Positions 24,060 to 34,621 of a stretch of 64,000 nucleotides of DNA are shown here, piece after piece. Where the stretch lies: positions 7,006,001-7,070,000 of the forward strand of contig JBANSL010000004.1 of assembly GCA_037127255.1 (NCBI GenBank), written 5' to 3'. Made by a program: the position numbers and the translations under genes. The notes under the pieces were generated by a model that was given only the letters and a program-made list of their open reading frames with translations, did not search any database and had not been told where the DNA came from. This DNA is from Persicaria tinctoria (taxonomy: Eukaryota > Streptophyta > Magnoliopsida > Caryophyllales > Polygonaceae). How positions within the stretch are numbered: position 1 is the first letter of the stretch; every line of letters starts with the position of its first letter.

Positions 24060-24500
24060 AAAGGCATCCTCCGTTCATTTCAGAAAACTGTAGACTGTTC
24101 ATCTTACCAATAGAATTAATTTGTCCTACCAATAGGCTAAACCTGTCTTTCCATACCTGGAGATATTTTGGAAAGAATCTGGAGGGGATTCACTGTAGCT
24201 GATTTGGCGGGCTGTCAGTGTACTTTTCGCGCCAAAACAGAATTCCTCTTTTGAGAAAAGGGGGGAGCATTTATGAGAGGAAAATGCAATGATTGCATTG
24301 ATGGGTGTCCCCCAAAAAACATATATAAGCTTGAAAGGAGGATCTAAAACACAATAACATGCTCTGCAAAAAGCGGAAAGGACAAGGAAAAAGTTACCCG
24401 TTCATTCTAGGAAACGATACAGTCCCCATCCTACCAATAGAATATTTCCGTCCTACCAATAGTGTACAACTGTCCTTTCATACCTGAAAAAGTGCAAGAA
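24060..24500. repeat. Direct repeat pair with CCTACCAATAG motifs
   Basis: A roughly 90-bp block (CCGTTCATT.. to ..TTTCCATACCTG) at about 24070-24165 recurs diverged at about 24398-24490. Both contain two CCTACCAATAG-like motifs, which also recur at 25300-26100, 27110-27290 and 27640-27770. Confidence 0.65.
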
Positions 24501-24755
24501 GTTTGTCCGATGACAGTAGCAACGATGTGTAAGTGATCTTGTACCTATCCTTTGTAGTTATTAATTTTTCTTATAACAGAACTACCCCAAGGTGACGGTT
24601 TCACAAGACCGGTTGCAGAGAGTTCGTAATTTATACTCTCTTTTTGATCAATTGCATGACTTGCAAATTAAGATAACAAATTCAAGCGCTATTTTTGCTT
24701 CCTGCGAAATTATCACTTCTTGATGCCTAGACGATCATAAGGACCCATTGAAAAT

Positions 24756-24826
24756 AGTCTATTAGCTCAATTGGTAGAGCGTTGTGTTTGCACACAAAGA
24801 TGTGAGTTCGACTCTAACATAGGCTA
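24756..24826 (+). other. tRNA-like sequence, left arm
   Basis: Acceptor halves AGTCTAT and ATAGGCT pair with one G-T; D-stem GCTC/GAGC and T-loop TTCGACT are present, and the anticodon region reads TTTGCA, resembling tRNA-Ala(TGC). T-stem pairing is damaged. It is partner of 27362-27431. Confidence 0.6.
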
Positions 24827-26656
24827 ATACGGAGTATGTGTGTTCATGAATCTCTCTAAACTTATACAATTATGAACCTGGCAGAAAATATATACACTAA
24901 TGGTATGACACATTTACGAACATGTTAGGACAAATTCATAAATCTCTCTGAACTTATACGATTATAAACATGACAAAAAATATATACATTGGTGATAGGA
25001 CAAATCTGTGATGATCAAGAACTTGTCAGCGATGACTGGGTACTTCTGAGTGTCAATATTCACTACTTGGATCTTGTCTTTCAGTGTAGCACTAACTTTA
25101 TCCAAGATAGGGACCATAGCTTGATATTCATCATCGCACATGATATATCCATGTATAGCTTTTGCATCTGTGGTTCATATAACTTCAGTCTCTGCCTATG
25201 GAGCCTGCCTTCTCCTTTTGCTTTTCTGAGATTCATGTGAAAGTAATTTTTTTTCGTAAAGTCAATTATGCATTTACATTTTTCCAATAGTATAAATATA
25301 TCGTACCATCAGTGTGCATCTATCATACCATTAGTATCAAGTTATACAGGAATTATTGGGTTTCCATTATGATCCTACCGATATCGTTGTTTTATCCTAC
25401 CATTAGTTTCCATCAATCCTACCATTTTGATCCTACCGATATCGTTGTTTTATCCTACCATTAGTTTTCATATAGCCTACCATTTTTGTGCATCTATCAT
25501 ACCAATTTAAATAGCTTTCAAGGAAAATCAAGCTAGAAACCGTAACAAATTATGTTCCACATTTTTCAGAAAAACAACCAAGGGTAGAGGGTTTCCAACC
25601 TACAACAGAAGATGAAGGAAACCTAAATAACATTATATCCAAGGGTAGATGCTCTAATTCAGTCGCTCTAGCATTGAATTAGATTGGATTCATGAATTTT
25701 GATTGGTAGAAATTGGATTGCGATTGGGATTTATGGATTGGTAATTGAGATTAGGGTCAATTCACGCCTCAATGATTACTAGTCTGGGATATGTGGATTG
25801 ATCAATATTAATTGTACTTCATTGCCAATAGTACAAATATATCTTACCATTCGTGTACATCTATCCTACCATTAGTGTCAAGTTATACACTTAGGAATTT
25901 AGGTGATTACATTTTTATCATACCAATATCGTATATTTATCCTACCAGATTTACAAATTTGTCTTATCACTAGTCTATATATATCCTACCAAATTCATAA
26001 TTTTATAAGTTCAGAGATATTTATAATTCATAAATTTGTCGTACCAGATTCATAAATTTGTCCTGCCATTAGTGTATATATTTCCTACCATGTTAAATCG
26101 TAGGAATGTTCCAATATACATAAAGCCCTTTGATACATGACCAGTGATATCTCAAACTTGCCCAAAGCTGAGACTGTGTCACTAATGGCCTAGCAGAATT
26201 CAAACGACACTATAAATATTATACAATAAATAATCAGTTGACCATTTGAAGATAAGAGAAGATAAAGACGATGTAAAATACAAAAAGAGAAGGAGAGATA
26301 TTTTAGACCATGAAGAACCGAAGGCGGGAGGCATGTTTTTGACGGAGGCATGTTTATAGCAAAAATTACCAACAGAACAAAATGGAGGGTTTGCCCATTG
26401 ACAGCACAAGCAGCAACCCTAGTTTGAGAGCTCGTTTGAGGCACTGACAAAGAACCCCTTTTCGATTTACTTCTCAATTTCAATCTACCTCTCAATTTAA
26501 TTACAATTTACTTCTCAATTTCAATTGAACAAAATAATCGACTGTTTGGTTGAAAAAATCTGACAGCCAAAAACCTAACAGAACCCCTTTTCACTTTGTT
26601 CAACCAAACAAAATCTGAAAGCCACAAAACCTTTGTGCTGCTACCTGCTGGAAGAA

Positions 26657-26791
26657 GATGAACAGCTCACCGGCGAGTCGGGGATCTTTTGAGGAAGATG
26701 ACCACAATATATCTACAGCAACCGAACGAGGAGGGAATAAGGTTCGAGGCTTCGTCGATGACAAAGGGATGTATATGTGGTTGTTTGATTA
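26657..26791 (+). other. Possible short captured exon, unrecognised
   Basis: An ATG-initiated frame of 44 codons reads MNSSPASRGSFEEDD and later KVRGFVDDKGMYMWLFD before a stop. The composition looks protein-like, but I do not recognise a family. It could also be chance. Confidence 0.25.
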
Positions 26792-27361
26792 GCGTAAATC
26801 AAAGATAGAAGCTCAAATTAGATGTGCTTTTCATGGATCAAAGCATAACTGCTGAAGTGATGATAGCCTGATAGGTCGACTTTTTATAGGCTTCTGTTCA
26901 CTGTCTCTTTCCAAACCTGTTAGGCTGATTTTCCATTCTCTATGTCAAAGCTTGTGTTCATTCCTCTAACAAACAATGTTGTACTGTTGTGAGTTTAATT
27001 AGCTGACAAAACTATTAGAAATAGATGAAACCTGAGTCCGATCCACAATAGTGTTAAAATGGTCTATAAGCCACCACCTACCTACACCTAGAGAGGAAAC
27101 TTTTGATAACTTTCTATGGAAACTAATGGTAGGAGAAAACAACGATTTTGGTAGGATAGATGGAAACTAATGGTATGAGAAAACAACGATTTTGGTAGAA
27201 TCAGAATGGAAACCCCGTAATTCATGTATAACTTGACACTAATAGTAGGATAGATGCACACTAATGGTAAGATATATTTATACTATTAGAAATATGTAAA
27301 TGCATAATTGGATTTACCAAAACACAATATATCATACACTTATGAACACACACTCCGTATT

Positions 27362-27431
27362 AGCCTATGTGAGAATCGAACTCACGTCTCTGTGTGCAAA
27401 CACAGCGCTCTACCAATTGAGCTAATAGACT
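27362..27431 (-). other. tRNA-like sequence, right arm
   Basis: On the minus strand the best-preserved of the set: acceptor AGTCTAT/ATAGGCT, D-arm GCTC/GAGC, CTGTG-TTTGCA-CACAG anticodon hairpin with a 6-nt loop, T-arm GTGAG-TTCGATT-CTCAC. It resembles tRNA-Ala(TGC). The short anticodon loop makes function doubtful. Confidence 0.65.
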
Positions 27432-27774
27432 ATTTTCAATGGGTACTCTTTATGGTCATCTAGGCATCAAGAAGTGATAAACTAACAGGGCAAGAAGCAA
27501 AATAATAAAAGAAGAAACTATATTTAAATGTAAGCCAAGAAGCTTACCAGATGAACTAAATCAGGCGTCGGATGAACAACAGATTCAAAAGCAACACAAA
27601 TCAGGTTGTCGTTCTTGTCATTTCTTTAGCTTTTCATACTATAATATCCTACCAATAAGATATTTAAATCCTACCAATAAGGTGATTAGATTATCATCTT
27701 ACCAATAAGGTATTTAAATCCTACCAATAGTTAGGAAATATCTTACTAATAGTGTGTATGTATTCTACCATAGA

Positions 27775-27956
27775 CAACAAGCTGTTATGCAGATGTATTC
27801 CTCTCCCGTCTGCCCATTTCTCCAATTATCTAATACAAAACAAATCCGACCAGGAGCATTCTCTAACTCGCTTGCAACTATCATTCTCTCGTCCTGCTGA
27901 TACGTCAATGCATCTTGGATAAGTGCTTGGCTAGTAATACGAGAAATCAACATATG
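27775..27956 (-). pseudogene. hAT transposase fragment (RICESLEEPER/BED-type)
   Basis: About 60 residues reading ...LIQDALTYQQDER... and NAPGRICFVLDNWRN...YICITA resemble the segment of plant hAT transposases where ISLTSDMWTS..YM.LTAH occurs, containing a conserved Asp and Trp. Nothing of the BED finger or C-terminal dimerisation domain is adjacent, so it is a relic. Confidence 0.65.
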
Positions 27957-28404
27957 TGAACAAAGAAAATTTGATGGTTTAAATCAGTGTATTTAATTAC
28001 AATGAAGAAGAAACAAATGTATACAACTTTACAATCAAGTAACAGCTACACAAAAATAATTAGGATTAGGGTCACATTAATCACATTCATAAGGACATAC
28101 TAGTGGCATCATCATCAAAACCATTTCATCTCTACTCCTACTGATAATAAAAGCACATATAATAAGAGAATTAAACACTACAGTTAGTGAATACATCAAG
28201 GAACTATACGGAATGTGTTTTAAATTGCGGAGGAAATGAGAATCATGTGATAAGAAATTTACGGTGGTAGGCTAGTAGTAGTAAGTACAAGGGTGGATTT
28301 ATAAAGGATGCAAGGAAAGAATTTAACCAAAAATCTCAAAACATCAAATTTTAATACTTCAGATGTGAGTGTATAACATAACTATTAAACTGTAAACGTC
28401 TTAC

Positions 28405-29887
28405 GTGAGCTCATCCAAGTACTTCAGAATCTCCTGAAAGTCACTAATCTCTCCACTAGCACCAAGAAGAGAGTGCTTGCCTATAGGCTTCAATCTTTCA
28501 ATACCCTTGTAACGTAGAGTGGAACCATAAGACCCTGCACATCATATATATCTCAGCCAGAGAATCGTACCATTGTTTAATCTTCAACATTGATAATTTC
28601 GTTATGATAAAATGAGCGAACACAGTTTTGCAAGTTGATGAATGGTAAAGGCACAAAGCATAATTATATTTTTTTTAATCTACCTGCCATATCGGAGGCT
28701 ATGAGTATCCCATCCTTGTATTTGATGCCAATTACAGATGTTCCGGTCACGTAGGGATACCTGAAATCAATGTACCACATCATTATTCCATTCAAAAGGG
28801 AAGATGGTGAAAAGTCCTAGAACAAGTAAAAACAGTGCATTGTGAGTATGAGTACCTAGTAGTTGTTCTCGACTGCCTCCCAAAAAGGCCATTTAGATTA
28901 GGACCTGAAAATATTAAATGAATCAAATGATTAGAAATCACCAACAAGACAAAGTCCTTGGAAGCTTTAGCGGATATAAGCTTATAACACAGCTAACTAC
29001 CAAACCATAACTGCAAGGAGAAACAAATTACTTGCTAATTAGCTCTCTCCAAAACAAGAATAACATTAAAACATCATAAAATTAAACGTAATTTTCTAAA
29101 CCAGAAACAAAAAAGCCTATTTAACATTTCCAAGTCCACCAATAAAGCCGTCCTAAAAGGCACACAAAAACACAGCCCTCGTAATTTCTTTATTCGACCA
29201 ATTGAGCACAATCCAGCAAACAAAGTTTACCAATTGAGCACAATCCAGCAAACAAGGCGTGAATAAGCTCCAGAACCACCAGGTAGCATAGATGAATGAC
29301 TACATGTACATAAAGGTGGGTAGATTCCTGAAAAAATGGCAACAGAACAAAAAGTTCTAACCGAATAGCACAAAACCGGACAAGGATCAACATTGTAATC
29401 AATCAAAATACAAAGTAACATAAGAAATTGTTTAATGTAAAACTGCAAAATTAGCCCTAACGAATAAAAAAACGCAAAGGACGTATTAGATCCAAACGCA
29501 AAAATTACACAACACAACAGATCTAAGCGCAAAAATCACATACAAATCAGAGTACACCACAAGGGAATCCAAACTCCGCCTAAAACGTATTAGATCCAAT
29601 CACAGAAATTCAGCAAACCACGTATTAGATCCAAGGAGTCAAGGACAAGGCATACAAAACTAGATCAGACAAAGGGATTCGACATATGGAACAAATCAGA
29701 TCGAAAGGAAATCGACATCGAAATTTTCGGATCTCCGCATCGACAGACAGACAGAGAGAGAAAGAAAACCTTGCTCGTGGCCAGATTCCTTCTCGACGGT
29801 GTGGCATTGAGCGCACTTGGTCTCAAAGATCTTCTCTCCGGCATTGGGGTTGGGGTTACCGAGAGGGGCTTCGCTGAAGGTCTCCAT
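28405..29887 (-). CDS. In-frame cytochrome c / 20S proteasome beta-4 (PBG1-like) chimera captured by a MULE
   Basis: Four minus-strand exons with GT/AG borders join in frame: 29887-29770, 28904-28856, 28760-28684 and 28534-28405 (about 124 codons, no stop). Exon 1 starts [10 protein letters not shown] and holds the haem motif CAQCH ([16 protein letters not shown]). Exon 2 gives [17 protein letters not shown]. Exons 3-4 switch to a proteasome subunit: [20 protein letters not shown], then [11 protein letters not shown] and [20 protein letters not shown]. Known: cytochrome c carries electrons in mitochondria; PBG1 is a structural beta subunit of the 20S core. The native PBG1 continuation was not found downstream of 28405, so the 3' end is missing or replaced. 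Expression is unknown; the fusion product, if made, lacks the C-terminal cytochrome c haem ligand region. Confidence 0.8.
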
Positions 29888-30697
29888 GGATGAGAGGATG
29901 AAGCGTGGAAAGCCGTGGATGTAGGTTTGTTCTCTCTAGGGCAGTGGCGGATCCTAGCATCTACCCCAAAATCGTCTCAAATCCTTTCCAATTTCGCAAC
30001 TCAAACAAAATTTGCTTACCTTTGTCTTCGTTTTCAACCTTCTCCTTCCTCCTGGCGGTCACTGATGGCCCTTCTTCTTCGACTACTTCTTCCTCCGGTC
30101 GCTCCTCCTGGTTTGCGTCTCTCTCTGTCTCTTGCTTTGCAAATGGAACCGTCTCTCTCCCTGCCTCCTTGTTTTAATTTTAATTTTAATTTTAGAACTC
30201 CCTACAGCCGGTTACAAATAGTTGCATACAACCGGCTGTTATATTTGCAAGAAATAGCCCGGCCATTTTGACCCATTTTTTCAACCCCTTGGCTATTTGT
30301 GCAAATAGGCTCGTTTTTTGGGCTATTTAGTGCAATTTTCTCTATCTGAATATACTAAATGGAAGTAAGACAAACACAAGCACCTAATAAGAATGTACTA
30401 TGGCAAACAAAGTCTGCATCCCTTTCAATGGTCGCCTTTTTATTCATACATTGATGAATCATGAAAGAAACACAGGTGTTTTTGTGTCTGACATTACTTC
30501 AATGCTTGATTTTTGGCTTCTTCACGATCATCACAGAGCAGTGAGCATGGTGAGCACAATAGTTGCTTACACTGCCCAACACGGCCCTGCATTTACATAC
30601 AATGCATAATTATTGATAGATTGTGATCATGATGTAAAGCATTAGAAAAGGCTCTATATTTTCAATAAAGGAAGGAACATCACAGTAACAAGCATAC

Positions 30698-30819
30698 CTC
30701 TTGATAGCTCCATAGCCATGGCTACAAACCACCAAAACAGAAGCATGGTGCTTTCCCACAGCTTCACATAGTACGTTGCGAGCATCACCTTCCCATACTT
30801 CAACTAAGGCATCAATCAC
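30698..30819 (-). pseudogene. Captured universal stress protein exon
   Basis: A 122-bp exon with splice borders encodes VIDALVEVWEGDARNVLCEA followed by VGKHHASVLVVCSHGYGAIKR. This matches the C-terminal half of plant USP-domain proteins, where the G-x2-G-x9-G(S/T) ATP-binding motif begins GSHGYG; here the first Gly is Cys. No other USP exon was recognised nearby. It lies in the outer MULE on the same strand as its neighbours. Confidence 0.8.
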
Positions 30820-31176
30820 CTAGAAACATGAACAAGCAACCCATATGAGCAAGAAAGGGAAAACAACAGCAAGCACTCTCTTTCATTCTTTAAGTCATCA
30901 TTCACTCATTCAACAAGTGACCTCCTGTATTTCTGAACTTGAAACTCGTAGAATTATTACAACACTAGATCTAAGTTCAGAAAGAACAACGAGCAATCAA
31001 TTCCAAAAGCAAACAAACAACAACTAAATGGTATAAGGTACACATTGCTGATGGTTCCTGGCTTCCTGCTAACCCTCCTCCTCCTGCAAGCTCTTGTATT
31101 GTTTGACAAGCACATTCCATCCTCTAGGGCACATAAACTGAACTAAAGAATCAAAAGGTTAAAGATAAATAGTTAC

Positions 31177-31470
31177 CTACTGGAAGGTGCTAAGAGATGC
31201 AAGGATGGATCCTCCAATCCAGACACCGTACTTTCGCTCAGGAGGAGCAACGACCTTGATCTTCATGCTGCTTGGGGCAAGGGCTGTGATCTCCTTGCTC
31301 ATCCTATCTGCAATACCAGGGAAGGTTGAACCACCACTGAGCACAATGTTTCCATACAGATCCTTCCTGATATAGACATCACACTTCATGATGGAGTTGT
31401 AGGTAGTCTCGTGAATTCCTGCAGCTTCCATTCCGATCATAGAGGGATGGAAGAGAACCTCAGGGCATTC
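31177..31470 (-). pseudogene. Captured actin exon fragment
   Basis: About 97 codons from [20 protein letters not shown] through [20 protein letters not shown] to ILASLSTFQ, followed by TAG. This corresponds to the penultimate part of plant actin, ending where the native intron precedes QMWI. The GGTTMFPG loop is one residue short (GGSTFPG), and the splice donor after TFQ has lost its first G, producing a stop. The upstream actin exons are absent. It is a fragment, not a functional actin. Confidence 0.92.
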
Positions 31471-31480
31471 TGATACTATT

Positions 31481-31590
31481 CACAGCTAAATGAAGTATGC
31501 CAGGGGACACCACAATCAATACAGATAAATTTCTGACAGAAGGGGCATTCAACGCAGCTGCCATGTAACTGACTTGATGAGGCTGCCTAG
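31481..31590 (-). pseudogene. Captured RBR (RING-IBR-RING) ubiquitin ligase IBR fragment
   Basis: In one minus-strand frame: GSCVECPFCQKFICIDCGVP then WHTSFSCE. The Cys/His spacing (C..CPFC..C..C..PWH..C) is that of the in-between-RING zinc-binding domain in ARIADNE/RNF144-type E3 ligases. A stop follows, and the actin fragment begins within about 10 bp, so the two captures abut. Confidence 0.72.
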
Positions 31591-31599
31591 GCTGACAAG

Positions 31600-32386
31600 T
31601 AGGGATCATGATCAAAAACCTCTGTGCAACTCTAAACTCGAGTTGTGCAACTCTAAGCTCGAGTTGCATAAACTCCACTGATCAATCTATTTTTAATCTT
31701 TCTTTAAAAAATAAAGCATATGAGATATCGATACTATATGTATCAATGTAGATCGAAGTTTTAAATCAAAAAGAGTAATCAAATCATAGCTAGCAGTCAC
31801 ATATAGCATGAAGAAACAACACTTTCACTTTATTTTACATTATCTGCTAGTCATATATGGTTTGCGAATGCAGAAACCCATTAGGAAAGTTTCACATCAA
31901 ATAATATCCTAAAATCTAAACTAAACACTAATAATCGTAATATCTATGATATTCTCCAGCAATTGAACCTAGGGTTATGGTCATTCTCAAGCTGGCATAG
32001 ACGAACCAGTTACTATCAACCCAAAACCCATACTGACTAATCCATGGTTGTCAGTTGTCACAAGATCATTTCATATGCAAAGTTACACTATGCCTTGCTG
32101 GTTTGCTTGGCAAATATTTCTAATGCAACCTCACAGAAGCAACAAGTTACTATAATAATGGAATAGTTGTAACATCAAAAACACCTAGAATATCATATAA
32201 TTATAGTGCGCAAACATAAATAGTTCTATAGTAATGACTAAAGAGTGAATTGGTTTGCGTAATACAAAAGAACTTAGCTAAAGCCTGATGCAAAACCATC
32301 ACCAAAATGTGTATGATAACTTCAAAAAATGCAGGGGTAACAAAGAACAAAGTCTAAAAGCATGATAATGAGAACCAGAGGCAAGT
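31600..32386. other. MULE interior without recognised exon
   Basis: AT-rich. Near 31620-31675 there is a small inverted/direct motif GTTGTGCAACTCTAA / CTCGAGTTG recalling the minisatellites further left. No coding segment recognised. Confidence 0.4.
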
Positions 32387-32620
<234 letters not shown>

Positions 32621-32981
32621 CTAACCTCTCCTAAACAGTCTTAAGTTTCTTTGGCAGTAGAGCAAGAACAACAACAAAAAGAAAAAAATACTCAAAAATA
32701 GATGGCAAATAACACCCTTGCTAAATTGAATTAGAAATCAATTACATATCAAGCATTGAATTGCAAATAAAATAACTTAAAGGATAAATGACAGATAACC
32801 ATACCAGCAATTTTCATTTCAAGCTCAGCAATACACCGACAATTTTCATTTCAAGCCCAGCAATACAGATAACCACACCAGCAATTTCAAGCCCAGCAAT
32901 ACAGATAACCACACCAGCAATTTCAAGCTCAGCAATACACCAGCAATTTTACTCAAGAAATTAAGAACAAAGAAACATTAC

Positions 32982-33121
32982 CTGTTCAGAGCTTGTGTAA
33001 ACAGCTTCTCGTAAGACAGCAACACCAACCTTCTCGTAAGACAGCAGCATGAGGTTTGAAGTTTTAGGAATGGAAGAACGCACCACCACTCCACCAAACA
33101 CAAGGCGCCAATGAGCATCAT
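32982..33121 (-). other. Possible captured exon, unrecognised
   Basis: A minus-strand segment with a good donor (CAG|GTAATG) reads, in one frame, AHWRLVFGGVVVRSSIPKTS followed by NLMLLSYEKVGVAVLREAVY. It looks protein-like but I do not recognise it. A roughly 27-bp piece (CTTCTCGTAAGACAGCA) is duplicated in tandem at 33007-33047. Confidence 0.35.
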
Positions 33122-33675
33122 CTGACTCATAAAAATCCTAATCAAACCACATCAAAACCCTAATTTCGCTTCCAAACCGATAATTCACAAAATTCAATTC
33201 AAATTCTCTTCTCTGTAACAAAGAAAGCATGGACATGAATGAAGCACAAAAAAAACAAAGCCAAACAACAATTCGAGCAAAGGAAGATTGAAGGAATGAG
33301 GAGAGAAAAAGAGCGAGCAAGTACTTACCAGAGGAGAGAGTCGGTGAGATTAGAGCTTGAGATCGAGAACCACTTACCAGAGGAAGAAGGTGCGCGAAGG
33401 CGGATAGAGAGGGGGACGCGGTGAGACGATGGATAGCGGCAAAGGCGGTGAAGGCGGTGAGACCGAGGCGGCGAAGGCGCCGGCGAAGGATGAAGAGCGC
33501 AAAGAGAGATTTCGGAAGAAGAGATATTTTGGAATTTGGCCAAACAAAAAATAATGTCCGTACAAGCGAAAAAGAGTATATATAGCGTCTATTTTGCTAA
33601 ATTGTCCAAACTCGTGGCTATTTTGCAAATACGTCCAAATAAAGTGCCTGTTTTGCAAAAAATTTCTTGATTTTA

Positions 33676-34403
33676 TGCAATTTCATATTATGTTTTATTC
33701 AATTTTCAGCATGTTTTCTATAGTTATGTGTAAGTAGTTCCCCTTCTTGTAGGGTTGGGGTGAGCCCAACAATAGCCATGTATGAAAACTTAAATCTATG
33801 ATGTTTTTATGAGTTTATCATCAGCTATCTTGTGCTTAAATCCTTTGCGAAAGTTGAGGACAATTCCATGTTTATGATTAAGAAGCGAAAGTGGATTTAA
33901 TTATGAATTTGGATAGTAATTAGAGATCTTTGATGAAAGTAAAAGGGATCTAATTAAGAAAAGGTAGAACGAATAGGTTTTATGCGAAAGCCTCTATTCT
34001 CTATTTGTGAAGTATGAGAAAGCTATATTTTGATGATAAAAACATGATCTTTGTTCTATGATTCTTGTGTGGTTTATGCATGGTTGTTGTTGTTGTGGTT
34101 ATCCCTTGACCTTGGAAGTTCTTTTTATATTGTTTACAACCCTAAAATCCCTTGCTTTTTGTTCTATTTTGCTGCTGGAAAACAAACAACCACTCGACAT
34201 TCATCACTTCTCTCGACCATCCCCTCGATATCGACCTCTCTAGTCGATATCGACCGCCTTTGCTACTGATTTTTGTGTGTTGTTAGATCACAGGAACTAC
34301 TCTAGAAAGTGTTGTCCTCTCTCCAGTGGAACGATCCCGACTTCCGCTATCTACATAGTGGGAATGGAGGTATTTTATTTGTGGTTGATTTCTCATCGCA
34401 ACA
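33676..34403 (+). repeat. Athila-like 5' LTR, second part
   Basis: Continues the 5' LTR after the MULE; nearly identical to 44623-45346. Ends CATCGCAACA immediately before the primer binding site. Confidence 0.9.
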
Positions 34404-34406
34404 ACT

Positions 34407-34425
34407 TGGCGCCGTTGCCGGGGAG
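34407..34425 (+). promoter_or_regulatory. Primer binding site complementary to tRNA-Asp
   Basis: TGGCGCCGTTGCCGGGGA, three bases after the LTR, is the complement of the 3' end of plant tRNA-Asp(GTC) including CCA, the primer typical of Athila/Tat elements. Confidence 0.9.
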
Positions 34426-34621
34426 GGTAACAATCGCCATCTAGAGTAGTTGATTTTCGGAGTTGGAACTATCCCACCTCTTCCTTGTTTTCTAACGTTA
34501 CTTGTTTGCTTCTTGTGTTTGTTTTGAGAGGTGTATGTGACGCGCTGATCGCATAATAGAGTTTGAGGCTTTAGACGAACCGGAGCGTTACTTTCATCTA
34601 AGAGAAAGGTTAAAAGGAATC

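Larger units (their letters stand above)
24690..27510. repeat. Large inverted repeat (two arms) with tRNA-like cores
   Basis: The left arm from about 24690 is the imperfect reverse complement of the right arm ending near 27510. Shared blocks include TATCACTTCTTGATGCCTAG, CCATTGAAAATAGTCTATTA, ACGGAGTATGTGTGTTCAT and GTAAATGCATAATT. A further inverted block spans about 25240-25450 and 27120-27330. It may be a third MULE-like unit inside the inner MULE, but no clean TSD was found. Confidence 0.7.
23876..30343. mobile_element. 6.5-kb inner Mutator-like element (Pack-MULE) carrying a cytochrome c / proteasome chimera
   Basis: A perfect 9-bp duplication ATCTGAATA (23867-23875 and 30344-30352; 10 bp if the preceding T is counted) flanks ends with short inverted similarity: CAATTTGCATAACTAGCC at the left and, reversed, AATTGCACTAAATAGCCC at the right. 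It is nested in the outer MULE. Contents, left to right: CCTACCAATAG repeats, an inverted repeat with tRNA-like sequences, a hAT transposase scrap, and on the minus strand four exons of a cytochrome c / PBG1 fusion whose start lies about 450 bp from the right end. No MULE transposase was seen. Confidence 0.82.

Noticed and set aside
7010..27431. tRNA-like sequences as functional tRNA genes
   Set aside because: Anticodon arms are mispaired or have 6-nt loops, copies sit in transposon arms, and similar halves occur in a tandem array.
29942..29956. CAGTGGCGGATCCT, a hAT MITE end like that at 55445
   Set aside because: No matching inverted end or 8-bp duplication could be found on the other side; at most a fragment.
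31187..31375. Plus-strand open frame opposite the actin fragment
   Set aside because: Antisense shadow of the actin exon.
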